In this document: positions 27,567 to 36,792 of the stretch, piece after piece
How the letters are laid out: the number at the start of each line of letters is the position of its first letter
How positions within the stretch are numbered: the first letter of the stretch is position 1
Assembly: GCF_029625315.1 (NCBI RefSeq)
Contig: NZ_CP121110.1
Span: 1,603,501 to 1,667,500, forward strand
Direction: 5' to 3'
Source of the DNA: Flavobacterium ginsengisoli
GTDB lineage: Bacteria > Bacteroidota > Bacteroidia > Flavobacteriales > Flavobacteriaceae
DNA length: 64,000 nt
Translations under genes and position numbers: made by a program
The notes under the pieces: generated by a model
What the model was told of the DNA's origin: nothing
The model's database searches: none
What the model saw: the letters and a program-made list of their open reading frames with translations, nothing else

Positions 27567-28457
27567 ATGAACGAAACACTGAAGAGGGCCATTTCTGGTG
27601 CTGTTTATATCGCTTTATTACTAACTTCTATATTGTTTTCTACAGAAAGCTTCATTACCCTTTTTGGCGTTTTCTTGATTATCACGATATATGAATTTTC
27701 TAATATTGTAAACTTAAACAAAGTATTTTCTATTCTTTTTGGAACTTTAGTTTATTCTACAATTATCCTTGTAAGCCATTATAACAAGCAAACAACTAAA
27801 TTTTTAAACGATTCATTTAATACTAATATTAGTTTAGAAACCAATATCAAACAGTTGGATTTAATTCTTCTAGCTATTACAATTGTAGTTTCTATAAAAT
27901 GCATCATATTCTTATTTTACGATTCGGTTCAAAAAATAAGCACTTCTTCAAAATATTTGTATCTGCTTGGATACATTACACTTCCTTTTGTATTTATTGT
28001 AAAAATATCTTTTGGAACTAACGATTATAATCCGAAAATCATTTTAGGATTATTTGTATTAATCTGGACTAATGACACTTTTGCTTATTTAGTCGGGAAA
28101 TCAATGGGAAAACACAAATTATTCGAGAGAGTTTCTCCTAAAAAAACAATCGAAGGTTTTCTTGGCGGTGTCGTTTTTGCCGCATTTGCTGGTTTCTTGA
28201 TTTCTAAACTCTACATCCAGCCTAAACCTGAATTTAGTAGCACATCGATTTTAATCTGGACTATTATCGCATTAATCGTAAGTATTTTTGGAACTATTGG
28301 AGACTTGATAGAATCCAAATTTAAACGAATTGCAGGCATAAAAGACAGTGGTTCGATAATGCCTGGTCATGGAGGTATTTTAGATCGATTAGATAGTGTT
28401 ATATTTGTAGCACCAATTATATTTTTATTTTATCAAATTTTATATTATGTTTCATAA
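27567..28457 (+). CDS. cdsA: Phosphatidate cytidylyltransferase
   Basis: It makes CDP-diacylglycerol from phosphatidate and CTP in the inner membrane. The 296-residue protein has about eight hydrophobic segments and the C-terminal family signature (FGTIGDLIESKFKRIAGIKD followed by PGHGGILDRLDS). It begins one base after the LUD gene and its end overlaps psd by 11 bases. Confidence 0.93.
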   Translation: MNETLKRAISGAVYIALLLTSILFSTESFITLFGVFLIITIYEFSNIVNLNKVFSILFGTLVYSTIILVSHYNKQTTKFLNDSFNTNISLETNIKQLDLILLAITIVVSIKCIIFLFYDSVQKISTSSKYLYLLGYITLPFVFIVKISFGTNDYNPKIILGLFVLIWTNDTFAYLVGKSMGKHKLFERVSPKKTIEGFLGGVVFAAFAGFLISKLYIQPKPEFSSTSILIWTIIALIVSIFGTIGDLIESKFKRIAGIKDSGSIMPGHGGILDRLDSVIFVAPIIFLFYQILYYVS

Positions 28458-29100
28458 AGAAGGAGGCCCGTCCATTTTATTAGGTACTGTATTTACTGTA
28501 GCTGTACTTTTAATTGCTGAAAGATTTATTGATATCAATTGGCTTAGAATGCTTGTTCAAATTGCGGCGCTTGTAATTTTGATCATTATTTTACAATTCT
28601 TCAGAAATCCGAAGAGAATTGCAGTTAGAAACAGTGATCACATCCTAGCTCCAGTTGATGGAAAAGTGGTGGTTATTGAAGAAGTTTATGAAGGAGAATA
28701 TTTCAAAGACAAACGTTTACAGGTTTCTATTTTTATGTCGCCAATCAATGTTCACGTAACACGTTACGCAATGGATGGTATCATTAAATTTAGCAAATAC
28801 CACCCTGGAAAATTCCTTGTTGCTTGGCATCCAAAAGCAAGTGAAGAAAATGAAAGAACTACAGTTGTAATCGAAAATGAAACTTTTGGCGCTATTTTAT
28901 ACAGACAAATTGCTGGTGCATTGGCTCGTAGAATTGTAAATTACGCTAAAGAAGGAATGCAAGTTGTTCAAGGAACTGATGCTGGTTTCATTAAATTTGG
29001 ATCGAGAGTAGATTTATTTTTACCTTTAGGTACGCCTATTAATGTTGAGTTAAATCAAAAAGCAATTGGAGGTAAAACAATTATTGCTACAAAAGCATAA
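28447..29100 (+). CDS. psd: Phosphatidylserine decarboxylase family protein
   Basis: It converts phosphatidylserine to phosphatidylethanolamine. The 217-residue length is that of the short bacterial form. Two N-terminal helices precede the enzyme domain, with ILAPVDGKVVVIEE, the catalytic region FMSPINVHVTRY and the self-cleavage site FIKFGSRVD (Gly-Ser, giving the pyruvoyl group). It overlaps cdsA, so coupling is likely. Confidence 0.92.
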   Translation: MFHKEGGPSILLGTVFTVAVLLIAERFIDINWLRMLVQIAALVILIIILQFFRNPKRIAVRNSDHILAPVDGKVVVIEEVYEGEYFKDKRLQVSIFMSPINVHVTRYAMDGIIKFSKYHPGKFLVAWHPKASEENERTTVVIENETFGAILYRQIAGALARRIVNYAKEGMQVVQGTDAGFIKFGSRVDLFLPLGTPINVELNQKAIGGKTIIATKA

Positions 29101-29370
29101 ATGACTGATAAAGATTTAGATATTCGCTTTGCTAAAGCTGTAGAAGTTGCAATGACAATGACTCAAGCCTCACTTCCACAAGATGTGCAGTTAAGGCTTT
29201 ACGCTTTTTACAAACAAGCTACTTTTGGAACAGCTGTCTATAATCAATCTGAAAATTTTGATTTAAGAGACGCTTTTAAAACGAATGCATGGATGCAGAT
29301 TAGCCATATGTCTGTTGATGAAGCAAAGGAAAACTATATCGAGATCATCAATTCATTAACATCAAAATAA
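29101..29370 (+). CDS. Acyl-CoA-binding protein
   Basis: The 89 residues match the four-helix ACBP fold: FAKAVEVAMTM, RLYAFYKQATFG, and KTNAWMQISHMSVDEAKENY. It binds long-chain acyl-CoA in the cytosol. It starts at the base after the psd stop, so it belongs to the phospholipid operon and may supply acyl groups. Confidence 0.9.
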   Translation: MTDKDLDIRFAKAVEVAMTMTQASLPQDVQLRLYAFYKQATFGTAVYNQSENFDLRDAFKTNAWMQISHMSVDEAKENYIEIINSLTSK

Positions 29371-29376
29371 AATATT

Positions 29377-30156
29377 ATGAAGAAAAACGTTGTTTTTTTC
29401 AGCACTTTAGCTTCATTTTTACTATTATTTTCCTGTAAAGAAGATAAACTGGTTGAAGTAGTCGAAGTTCCTCTTCCAACAAAAGAAGAGAAAATAACTA
29501 TTGGTTCACCAAATGATGTTAAAGCCGATCCTGGATCTTTTGAAATGATGAAATTGCCATTTAATTATGATGCACTTTCACCTGATATTAGAACTTTGAC
29601 TTTAGAAACTCATTATTCTAAGCATTATTTATCATACACAAACAATTTCAACAAAGAGATTGTTTCCACTGAATATGAAAATATGCCGATTGAGGATATT
29701 TTAAAAAAGTTAGATTTAAATAATGCCAAACTTCGTCAGAATGCAGGCGGATATTACAATCATACGCTTTATTTTAATATTTTAACTCCAAAAGAGCAGA
29801 CTCCTAAAGATACGCTTTCGGGTTCAATTAATAAAGAATTTGGCTCTTTTACCAATTTAACGAACCAATTTAAAGCGCAATCTGAAAAGCAGTTTGGTTC
29901 TGGATGGGTTTGGCTTGTTGTTGACAGATATGGTAAATTACAAATTACTACAACTGACAATCAAGACAATCCATTAATGAAAAACGCTTTAATTCCAGGA
30001 ACCCCAATTATGGGAATTGATCTTTGGGAACATGCTTATTACTTGGATTATCAAAACCGAAAAGGCAGTTATATTGATGCTTTTTACAGTCATATCAATT
30101 GGGAAAAAGTAAATGAATATTACGTTGAAGCCCTCAAAAAGGTTAAAAAAGTATAG
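29377..30156 (+). CDS. Fe/Mn superoxide dismutase, lipoprotein form
   Basis: It converts superoxide to oxygen and peroxide. A lipoprotein signal (LLLFSC, Cys at about residue 20) and a ~35-residue linker precede the domain. Ligands are visible in THYSKHYLSYTNNF (His), GGYYNHTLYFN (His) and DLWEHAYYLDY (Asp and His), with GSGWVWLVV between. The usual GGHxNH is GGYYNH here. It is therefore envelope-anchored rather than cytosolic, unlike typical SodB. It lies 6 bases after the ACBP gene and is followed by a terminator. Confidence 0.88.
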   Translation: MKKNVVFFSTLASFLLLFSCKEDKLVEVVEVPLPTKEEKITIGSPNDVKADPGSFEMMKLPFNYDALSPDIRTLTLETHYSKHYLSYTNNFNKEIVSTEYENMPIEDILKKLDLNNAKLRQNAGGYYNHTLYFNILTPKEQTPKDTLSGSINKEFGSFTNLTNQFKAQSEKQFGSGWVWLVVDRYGKLQITTTDNQDNPLMKNALIPGTPIMGIDLWEHAYYLDYQNRKGSYIDAFYSHINWEKVNEYYVEALKKVKKV

Positions 30157-30193
30157 AAAAAAAGCTGATGCAATTAAGTATCAGCTTTTTTTA
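30157..30193 (+). terminator. Rho-independent terminator
   Basis: AAAAAGCTGAT and ATCAGCTTTTTTTAT pair around GCAATTAAGT at the end of the LUD-to-SOD operon. Confidence 0.85.
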
Positions 30194-30220
30194 TACCTTT
30201 TAGGTACTTAAACGAAAATC

Positions 30221-31279
30221 ATGAAAGACATTGCCAATCGTTTCGTAGAAAACCCTTTACTATCTCCATCAGATTTACCACCAAGCAGAGAAGGTCTTGA
30301 AATCACTTGCTTATTAAATCCTGGTGTATTTCAATTTCAAAACAAAATCTGGTTGGCTGTACGAGTAGCTGAAAGACCAAAACAAATTGAGAATATCATT
30401 TCATTCCCGATTCTGACTGAAGCAGGAACAATTCAAATTATTGAAATTTTAAAAGATCATCCTGAACTTATAGCAACAGATGCACGTGTAATTAACTATC
30501 AAGGCGTTGATTATTTAACCACTTTGTCACATATTCGTTTATTATGCGGCGAAGATGGAAAACACTTTTATGAACCAGAAGGCTATCCGCATTTGGTTGG
30601 CGAAGGAATACTAGAAACTTTTGGAATTGAAGACTGTCGCGTCTCTTTAATTGAAGGAAAATATTACCTCACTTTTACTTCTGTTTCGCCAAGTGGTGTA
30701 GGCGTTGGTTTAAGAACTACTACTGATTGGAAAAATTTTAAGAAACATGGACTGATATTTCCTCCGCACAATAAAGACTGTGCTATTTTTGAAGAAAAAA
30801 TTAATGGATTATTTTATGCCTTACATCGCCCAAGCAGTGTAGATATTGGCGGAAATTATATCTGGATTGCTTCTTCTCCTGATGGAATTCATTGGGGAAA
30901 TCATAAATGCATTATAAAAACTAGGAAAGAAAGCTGGGACAGCAAAAGAGTTGGTGCTGGTGCCGCACCAATAAAAACAGATTTAGGCTGGCTCGAAATT
31001 TATCATGGAGCCAACGAATTTCATCAATATTGTTTAGGTGCTTTTTTATTGGACTTAAAAGATCCAGCAAGAGTGATTTCAAGAACCGAAACTCCAATTA
31101 TGTTTCCTAAAACAAATTATGAGCTAAGTGGTTTCTTTGGAAATGTCGTTTTCACCAATGGTCATATTATCGAACCAGATGGCGATACATTAACATTATA
31201 TTACGGCGCTTCAGACGAATTTGTTTGTGGTGCTCAATTTTCAATTAGAGAGATTCTTTCGTTACTTAAAAAGCTTTAA
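30221..31279 (+). CDS. Glycoside hydrolase family 130 protein (mannoside phosphorylase type)
   Basis: GH130 enzymes phosphorolyse or hydrolyse beta-mannosidic links. The 352-residue protein shows five-bladed propeller features: NPGVFQFQNKIWLAVRVAER, FGIEDCRVSLIEGKYYLTFT, and a late GWLEIYHGANEF. There is no signal peptide, so it acts in the cytosol. It converges with a GH13 amylase gene, but the exact substrate is open. Confidence 0.8.
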   Translation: MKDIANRFVENPLLSPSDLPPSREGLEITCLLNPGVFQFQNKIWLAVRVAERPKQIENIISFPILTEAGTIQIIEILKDHPELIATDARVINYQGVDYLTTLSHIRLLCGEDGKHFYEPEGYPHLVGEGILETFGIEDCRVSLIEGKYYLTFTSVSPSGVGVGLRTTTDWKNFKKHGLIFPPHNKDCAIFEEKINGLFYALHRPSSVDIGGNYIWIASSPDGIHWGNHKCIIKTRKESWDSKRVGAGAAPIKTDLGWLEIYHGANEFHQYCLGAFLLDLKDPARVISRTETPIMFPKTNYELSGFFGNVVFTNGHIIEPDGDTLTLYYGASDEFVCGAQFSIREILSLLKKL

Positions 31280-31283
31280 AACA

Positions 31284-31327
31284 AAAAAAAAAACTTGCTT
31301 AGATGTTTCTCTAAACAAGTTTTCTCT
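31284..31327. terminator. Bidirectional terminator between GH130 and GH13 genes
   Basis: AAAACTTGCTTAG and CTAAACAAGTTTT pair around a short loop with A and T runs on both sides. Confidence 0.75.
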
Positions 31328-31345
31328 TTTTATAATCTAAAACTT

Positions 31346-33217
31346 TTATTTTAACTCTAAAATTAAAGATTCTGAAGGTTGGATTGAAATTTTTGCCTCT
31401 CCTTCTCCATTCTGAACTTTTAATACAAATGTTTTATTTTGATATAATTGTTCTTTCAATTGATATTCTCCATTTTTTAAATTCCATTTTGAAATAACCG
31501 ATGAAGGAACTTTTAAATTAAATTCGCTTCCTTTCTCAGAAGAGAAATTAGCAATTACAATCAGTTTTTGATTTTCTGACCAACGTGCATAAGAGTACAA
31601 TAACGCATCGTAACCTTCATTACTTTGTCTGTTTGCTGATTGAATTTCTTCAAAACTTCCCATCAAAGCACTGCTTTTGATTGTAAAATTCAATAAACGT
31701 TTGTAAAAATCACGCAATTCTTTTTCTGAAGCAGAAAGTTGTCCACCATCAAATTTACCATCATTCATCCAACGCTGATGATTTGGAACTCCGATATAAT
31801 CAAAAATGGATGTTCTTGAGCGTTTTCCAAAACCTGCATCTTCATTTCCAGCCTCTCCTACTTCTTGTCCGAAATAAATCATTGTTGGAGAAGTGCTAAT
31901 TGTTGCCGAAACAACCATCAGAGGTTTACCTCTTTCTGGCGTTCCTGCAAATTCTGGACTTGCTAAACGCTGTTCATCATGATTATCTAAAAAATGAAGC
32001 ATATGATGTTCAATATCTGCCATTCCGTTTTGGATTTTTGTTAATTCATCAGGTGAAGATTTTCCTCGAATAACATCTTTCAGTTTATCATACGTTTCTA
32101 CTTTATCGTACAAATAGTCCATTTTTCCTAAACGAATATAGTTTCGATATTCATTCGGATTATAAACTTCGGCCAATAAAAAAGCATTCGGATTTTTCAT
32201 TTTAATTGATGAGTTCATATAACTCCAAAATTCATACGGAACCATTTCTGCCATATCATAACGAAATCCATCTACACCTTTTGCTGTCCAGTATAGTGCG
32301 ATATCTCTAAACTTTTTCCAAGAATCTGGAACGTCTTTATCTTGCCAAAAAGCAAAATGTTCTTGATAGTTTTTTTGGTCAAAACCACTAGGAAGTTCAG
32401 AGAAATCTTTAATTCCGTCTGGACGCACTCCGTAATTTACTTTTACCGTTTCGTACCAATCGTTTTGGTCTGGCTTGAATTTTCTAGAACCATTTCCAGT
32501 CCATTTTGCTGGATTTTCATCAAATTTTCCATCAATTAATGGATTTTTTTCTCCATTTAAAGGAATATCTCCGTCCGGAATTTCAAAATGCTCTTTCGGA
32601 ATATAATAGAAATTATTATCTCGTTTGTACTCAACAGAAACATCATCATCTGCACCAAAATCCCTTACGCCTGCAGGATTCGATTTCCCTTCATACTTTC
32701 TCGCAATATGATTCGGAACAATATCGATAATCACTTTCAAACCTGCGTTATGAGTACGTTTTATTAAAGCTTCAAACTCTTCTAAACGTTTTGCAGGATT
32801 TACAGCCAAATCTGGATTTACGTTGTAGTAATCTTTGACTGCATAAGGAGAACCTGCACGGCCTTTTACCACTTCTGGATCATCATTAGAAATTCCGTAA
32901 GCCGTATAATCATTTACCAAAGCGTGATGAGGAACTCCAGTATACCAAATATAAGTAACACCAAGATCTTTTATTTCATGAAGTGCTTTATCTGTAAAGT
33001 CATTAAACTTACCGACACCATTTTCTTCAATAGTTCCCCATGGTTTATTGGTTGTGTTTTTATTTCCAAATAGGCGCGTAAAAACTTGATAAACTACCAC
33101 TTTCTTTTCTGCTGGAGTTTGCTCTTTTACTGTATTCATTTTTAAATCTTTTGTTTTACAAGCTGAAAATAGTATCGTTAATGTAATTCGGTACGCAATT
33201 ATTTTTTTACTTATCAT
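31346..33217 (-). CDS. Alpha-amylase family (GH13) lipoprotein
   Basis: It is predicted to cleave or transfer alpha-glucans at the cell envelope. The lipobox is LFSAC (Cys at about residue 20). GH13 regions are clear: DIVPNH, the nucleophile in GFRYDMAEM, the acid/base Glu in LLAEVYNP and the transition-state Asp in FLDNHDEQR. The C-terminal ~90 residues form a beta domain (IVIANFSSEKG). It is 623 residues. An insertion around residues 185-270 between barrel strands is unusual in length. Confidence 0.9.
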   Translation of the reverse strand: MISKKIIAYRITLTILFSACKTKDLKMNTVKEQTPAEKKVVVYQVFTRLFGNKNTTNKPWGTIEENGVGKFNDFTDKALHEIKDLGVTYIWYTGVPHHALVNDYTAYGISNDDPEVVKGRAGSPYAVKDYYNVNPDLAVNPAKRLEEFEALIKRTHNAGLKVIIDIVPNHIARKYEGKSNPAGVRDFGADDDVSVEYKRDNNFYYIPKEHFEIPDGDIPLNGEKNPLIDGKFDENPAKWTGNGSRKFKPDQNDWYETVKVNYGVRPDGIKDFSELPSGFDQKNYQEHFAFWQDKDVPDSWKKFRDIALYWTAKGVDGFRYDMAEMVPYEFWSYMNSSIKMKNPNAFLLAEVYNPNEYRNYIRLGKMDYLYDKVETYDKLKDVIRGKSSPDELTKIQNGMADIEHHMLHFLDNHDEQRLASPEFAGTPERGKPLMVVSATISTSPTMIYFGQEVGEAGNEDAGFGKRSRTSIFDYIGVPNHQRWMNDGKFDGGQLSASEKELRDFYKRLLNFTIKSSALMGSFEEIQSANRQSNEGYDALLYSYARWSENQKLIVIANFSSEKGSEFNLKVPSSVISKWNLKNGEYQLKEQLYQNKTFVLKVQNGEGEAKISIQPSESLILELK

Positions 33218-33480
33218 ATATTTTTTGGGCTATACTTAACTTCGTTTTTAATTTTAATCTGGCTAAAAGCATTAAAACTAGTTTCTAAATGTAGCTCATT
33301 TTTTAAAATTTAGGATAACATCTGTTTAAAATGGTATCTTTAAAATCTAAAATACGGCAACTACAACGTGAGAGTTGGATGTTTTGTTGAAAAAATAATT
33401 AACATAGAACTTTTGGGTCGAATGTTGGCGAGTATTGATAAATTAATCCTAATATGAACCATTGGTTCTAACCTTTTTTA
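33218..33480. other. Intergenic region between divergent genes
   Basis: About 290 AT-rich bases separate the GH13 gene from the OstA-like gene. TTG at 33462-33464 lies near the right end, 16 bases before the -7 box of the rightward gene. Nothing else was seen. Confidence 0.4.
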
Positions 33481-33488
33481 TAAATTTG
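33481..33488 (+). promoter_or_regulatory. -7 promoter element of the OstA-like gene
   Basis: TAAATTTG matches TAnnTTTG, with TTG at 33462-33464 sixteen bases upstream. The TTG start codon of the gene is 17 bases downstream. Confidence 0.5.
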
Positions 33489-33504
33489 ACAAAAATTTAA
33501 TCAG

Positions 33505-35193
33505 TTGAAGAAATCACTATTTTTCATATTTTGTTGTCTGTTACTTAGTGTACAATTTATTTCTGCGCAGGCCAAAAAAACCACACAAGCTCCTAAAACT
33601 ATCGTCATTGAGAATGCCGACTTTTCTGACGTGGATCAAGTTAATGTACCAGATGCGCTTTTACTTACCGGAAATGTAAAAGTTAATCATGACGGTGTTG
33701 TATTGACTTGCAATAAAGCTTATTTTTTTCAAAAAGAAAACTATCTAAAAGCATTTGGAAATGTACAATTAGTACAGGGAGATACTTTATTCTTAAATAG
33801 TAAATATGCAGAATATAGCGGAAATGAAAAGAAAGCTTTTGCTACAGGAAATGCCGTTTTAACTTCTCCAGATGCTACTTTGCAGACTGATACGATTAAT
33901 TTTGATAGAAATGTTCAGGAGGCATTTTACAATACAAAGGGTACTATAGTAAATAAAGATAATACTCTGGTAAGTAAATCGGGAAGATATTTTGTAAAGG
34001 AAAAGAAGTTCCAGTTTTTGACTGAAGTTACGATTACAAATCCGAAATATGTGATTAAATCGAATCATTTGGATTATTACAGTAATTCTGGACATACTTA
34101 TCTTCTTGGCCCTTCAACTATTACAAGTAAAGCCAACTATATTTATACTGAAAAAGGCTTTTACGATACGAAAAAAAACTTAGCTCATTTTCTTCGAAGA
34201 TCTTATATAAAATATGACGACAGGCTTATAGAGGGCGATAGTTTGTATTATAATCGAAATATTGAATTTGCATCGGCAACACGGAATGTAAAAATTACCG
34301 ATTCTATTAATAAAGGAATTGTAAAAGGCCATTATGCAGAGCTTTATAAGCTTAAAGATTCAATGTTTGTAACCAAACGAGCGGTTGCTATTAATTTGGT
34401 TGAAAATGATTCCGTTTACATTCATGGAAAGAAATTACTGGTAACGGGAAAAGAGGGAGAAAGAATTTTGCGTGCTTTTAATAATGTTCGTTTTTATAAA
34501 ACAGATATGAGTGGCAAATGTGATTCTATACACTCAAATTCTAAAACAGCCCTAACTAAGCTTATTGGAAATCCGATTCTTTGGAATGGCGACAACCAAA
34601 TTACAGGAGATATAATGCACTTGATTGGCGACAATAAAACAAGAAAAATTGATTCTCTAAAAGTATTAAATAACACATTTGTCCTCTCCAAGGATACTCT
34701 CGGAACCGGTTACAATCAGGTCAAGGGAATTAATTTGTTTGGGAAATTTCGGGATGGGAAACTACATGATGTTGATGTTATAAAAAACACTGAAGTCGTT
34801 TATTATATGCGAAACGATGCCAATGAACTAATTGGAATCAATAAAAATGTGAGCAGTAAGATCAATATGATCTTAGAAAATAATGCTGTTGAAACGATTA
34901 CATTCTTCAATAAAGTTGATGGAGATATATACCCCGAAGACGAACTTCCTGAAAATGCTAGAAAACTTCGAGGAATGAATTGGCGAGGCGATGAAAGAAT
35001 AAAATCGAAAGATGATATTTTTACCGCAGAAGAAAATGAAATGAATGAAAAACTGATTAAAGAAGGGAAAGAACAGGAAGAAAAAGGTAAAAACGTTCCG
35101 ATGAAAGTTAGAAAAGAAACTTTGGATTACGACAAGAAGAATCCAAAACCTCCTATCAAAACAGAACCTCAGACTAAAGATAAAGATAAGTAA
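33505..35193 (+). CDS. OstA-like (LPS transport) protein
   Basis: The 562-residue protein begins with a Sec signal (KKSLFFIFCCLLLSVQFISAQ) and contains repeated OstA-type strands, for example LTGNVKVNHDGVVLTCNKA and FATGNAVLTSPDATLQTDTINF. This is the family of periplasmic LPS-bridge proteins (LptA/LptD N-terminal fold). There is no LptD barrel. The Lys/Glu-rich C-terminus (from about residue 505) is likely disordered. The start is TTG, fixed by the signal peptide and the promoter. Confidence 0.8.
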   Translation: MKKSLFFIFCCLLLSVQFISAQAKKTTQAPKTIVIENADFSDVDQVNVPDALLLTGNVKVNHDGVVLTCNKAYFFQKENYLKAFGNVQLVQGDTLFLNSKYAEYSGNEKKAFATGNAVLTSPDATLQTDTINFDRNVQEAFYNTKGTIVNKDNTLVSKSGRYFVKEKKFQFLTEVTITNPKYVIKSNHLDYYSNSGHTYLLGPSTITSKANYIYTEKGFYDTKKNLAHFLRRSYIKYDDRLIEGDSLYYNRNIEFASATRNVKITDSINKGIVKGHYAELYKLKDSMFVTKRAVAINLVENDSVYIHGKKLLVTGKEGERILRAFNNVRFYKTDMSGKCDSIHSNSKTALTKLIGNPILWNGDNQITGDIMHLIGDNKTRKIDSLKVLNNTFVLSKDTLGTGYNQVKGINLFGKFRDGKLHDVDVIKNTEVVYYMRNDANELIGINKNVSSKINMILENNAVETITFFNKVDGDIYPEDELPENARKLRGMNWRGDERIKSKDDIFTAEENEMNEKLIKEGKEQEEKGKNVPMKVRKETLDYDKKNPKPPIKTEPQTKDKDK

Positions 35194-35292
35194 TTTTATT
35201 TAGGACAGTCTCAGTAATGTTTACAGCTTCTTTGCGAATTATTATTTCGCAAAAATTAACCTAAAAAGTTAACCTAAGCGTAAAGCTAAAAA

Positions 35293-35332
35293 ACCTTAGA
35301 ACCTCAGTACCTTTGCTACTTTGAACCTCAAA
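35293..35332. repeat. Dispersed repeat, family A
   Basis: CCTTAGAACCTCAGTACC and CTTTGCTACTTTGAACCTC run to within a few bases of the aminotransferase start. The upstream frame extension from TTG 35321 lies inside this repeat. Confidence 0.5.
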
Positions 35333-35335
35333 AAA

Positions 35336-36529
35336 ATGAATCCAGATTTTATAAAATACCAAGCGCAGACTTCTCCTTATCCACTCGGAATGGAAGTTTC
35401 ACATGCCATTGGATCTTACATATACGACACAAACGATAAAAAATATTTAGATTTTGTTGCCGGAGTTTCGGCTTGTACTTTAGGACATCAGCATCCTAGA
35501 GTAAATCAAGCTATAAAAGATCAGTTGGACAAATATTCTCATGTAATGGTTTACGGAGAATATTCTCAAAGTCCTGCGGTTCAGTATTGCAAATTAATGG
35601 CTTCTCTCCTGCCTGAATCTTTAAACAAGACCTATTTGGTAAATTCGGGTACAGAAGCAATTGAAGGCTCTTTAAAACTCGCAAAACGAGTTACAGGCCG
35701 CAGCCAGCTTATTTCTTGCCACAATGCTTATCATGGAAACACGATGGGTTCTATGAGTGTTATGGGATTCGAGGAGCGAAAACAAGCTTTTAGACCTTTA
35801 CTTCCAGATGTTGATTTTATTACTTTCAATAACGAAGAAGATTTACAAAAAATAACAACCCGAACAGCCGCTATTCTTTTAGAAACCATTCAAGGTGGAG
35901 CTGGTTTTATTCAGCCAGAAAATAACTTTCTTGAAAAAGTTCGTAAACGCTGTGATGAGGTTGGAGCTTTGATGATTGTTGACGAAATTCAGCCAGGTTT
36001 TGGAAGAACAGGAAAACTTTTTGGTTTCCAAAATTATGATGTTGTTCCAGATATCGTGGTTATGGGTAAAGGAATGGGTGGCGGAATGCCAGTTGGCGCA
36101 TTCACCGCTTCTGCCGAAAAAATGGATCTTTTAACTGAAAATCCAAAATTAGGACATATCACCACTTTTGGAGGTCACCCTGTCATTGCGTCAGCTTGTT
36201 TGGCTACTTTGCAAGAATTAACTGAAACAAATTTAATGGCAGAAACGCTGGAGAAGGAAAAACTCTTCAGATCGCTTTTGGTACATCCTTTGATTACAGA
36301 AGTTAGAGGAAAAGGATTAATGCTTGCCGCAATGACAGAATCGGCAGACATTACAAACGAAGTCATTTTAACCTGTCAAGACAGAGGTCTTATTTTATTC
36401 TGGCTTTTATTTGAAGGATGCGCAATACGAATTACACCTCCTTTGACTATTTCTGAAGATGAAATTAGAGAAGGCTGTGCTATTATTTTAGACGTTATGG
36501 ACGGAATAATAAAAAAGAATAACAATTAA
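35336..36529 (+). CDS. Class III aminotransferase (ornithine/acetylornithine type)
   Basis: It is a PLP-dependent aminotransferase. The phosphate loop NSGTEAIEGSLKLAKR, aromatic site HNAYHGNTMGSMSV, cofactor Asp in MIVDEIQPGFGRTG and the Schiff-base Lys in VVMGKGMGGGMPVGAF are all present. Length is 397 residues from ATG 35336. Substrate is uncertain; no arginine genes are nearby, so argD or ornithine aminotransferase cannot be chosen. Confidence 0.85.
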   Translation: MNPDFIKYQAQTSPYPLGMEVSHAIGSYIYDTNDKKYLDFVAGVSACTLGHQHPRVNQAIKDQLDKYSHVMVYGEYSQSPAVQYCKLMASLLPESLNKTYLVNSGTEAIEGSLKLAKRVTGRSQLISCHNAYHGNTMGSMSVMGFEERKQAFRPLLPDVDFITFNNEEDLQKITTRTAAILLETIQGGAGFIQPENNFLEKVRKRCDEVGALMIVDEIQPGFGRTGKLFGFQNYDVVPDIVVMGKGMGGGMPVGAFTASAEKMDLLTENPKLGHITTFGGHPVIASACLATLQELTETNLMAETLEKEKLFRSLLVHPLITEVRGKGLMLAAMTESADITNEVILTCQDRGLILFWLLFEGCAIRITPPLTISEDEIREGCAIILDVMDGIIKKNNN

Positions 36530-36792
36530 AAACAAAATTATTTGAGTGCTGTTTTTAATAAAAATAACAGAACTTAATACTCAATTTGTATTTCGGTTAA
36601 ATCTTTTAGTACAAATAAAAAAATGACAAAACCGAAGCTAATCCCCTAATAATAAAGGAGATTTCTTCCCAAAATAGAATAAAAAACGCTATATATTGTT
36701 AATTAAATTGTTCAAAACAATTAATTTCTTATCCTTACAACAACTATATGGTTGCCTAAATTTATATCAGGCTAATTTCAAATATACGAAGT
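36530..36792. other. Intergenic region, nothing recognised
   Basis: About 260 AT-rich bases between the aminotransferase and the TPR gene. I see no terminator stem, repeat copy or good promoter match. Confidence 0.4.
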
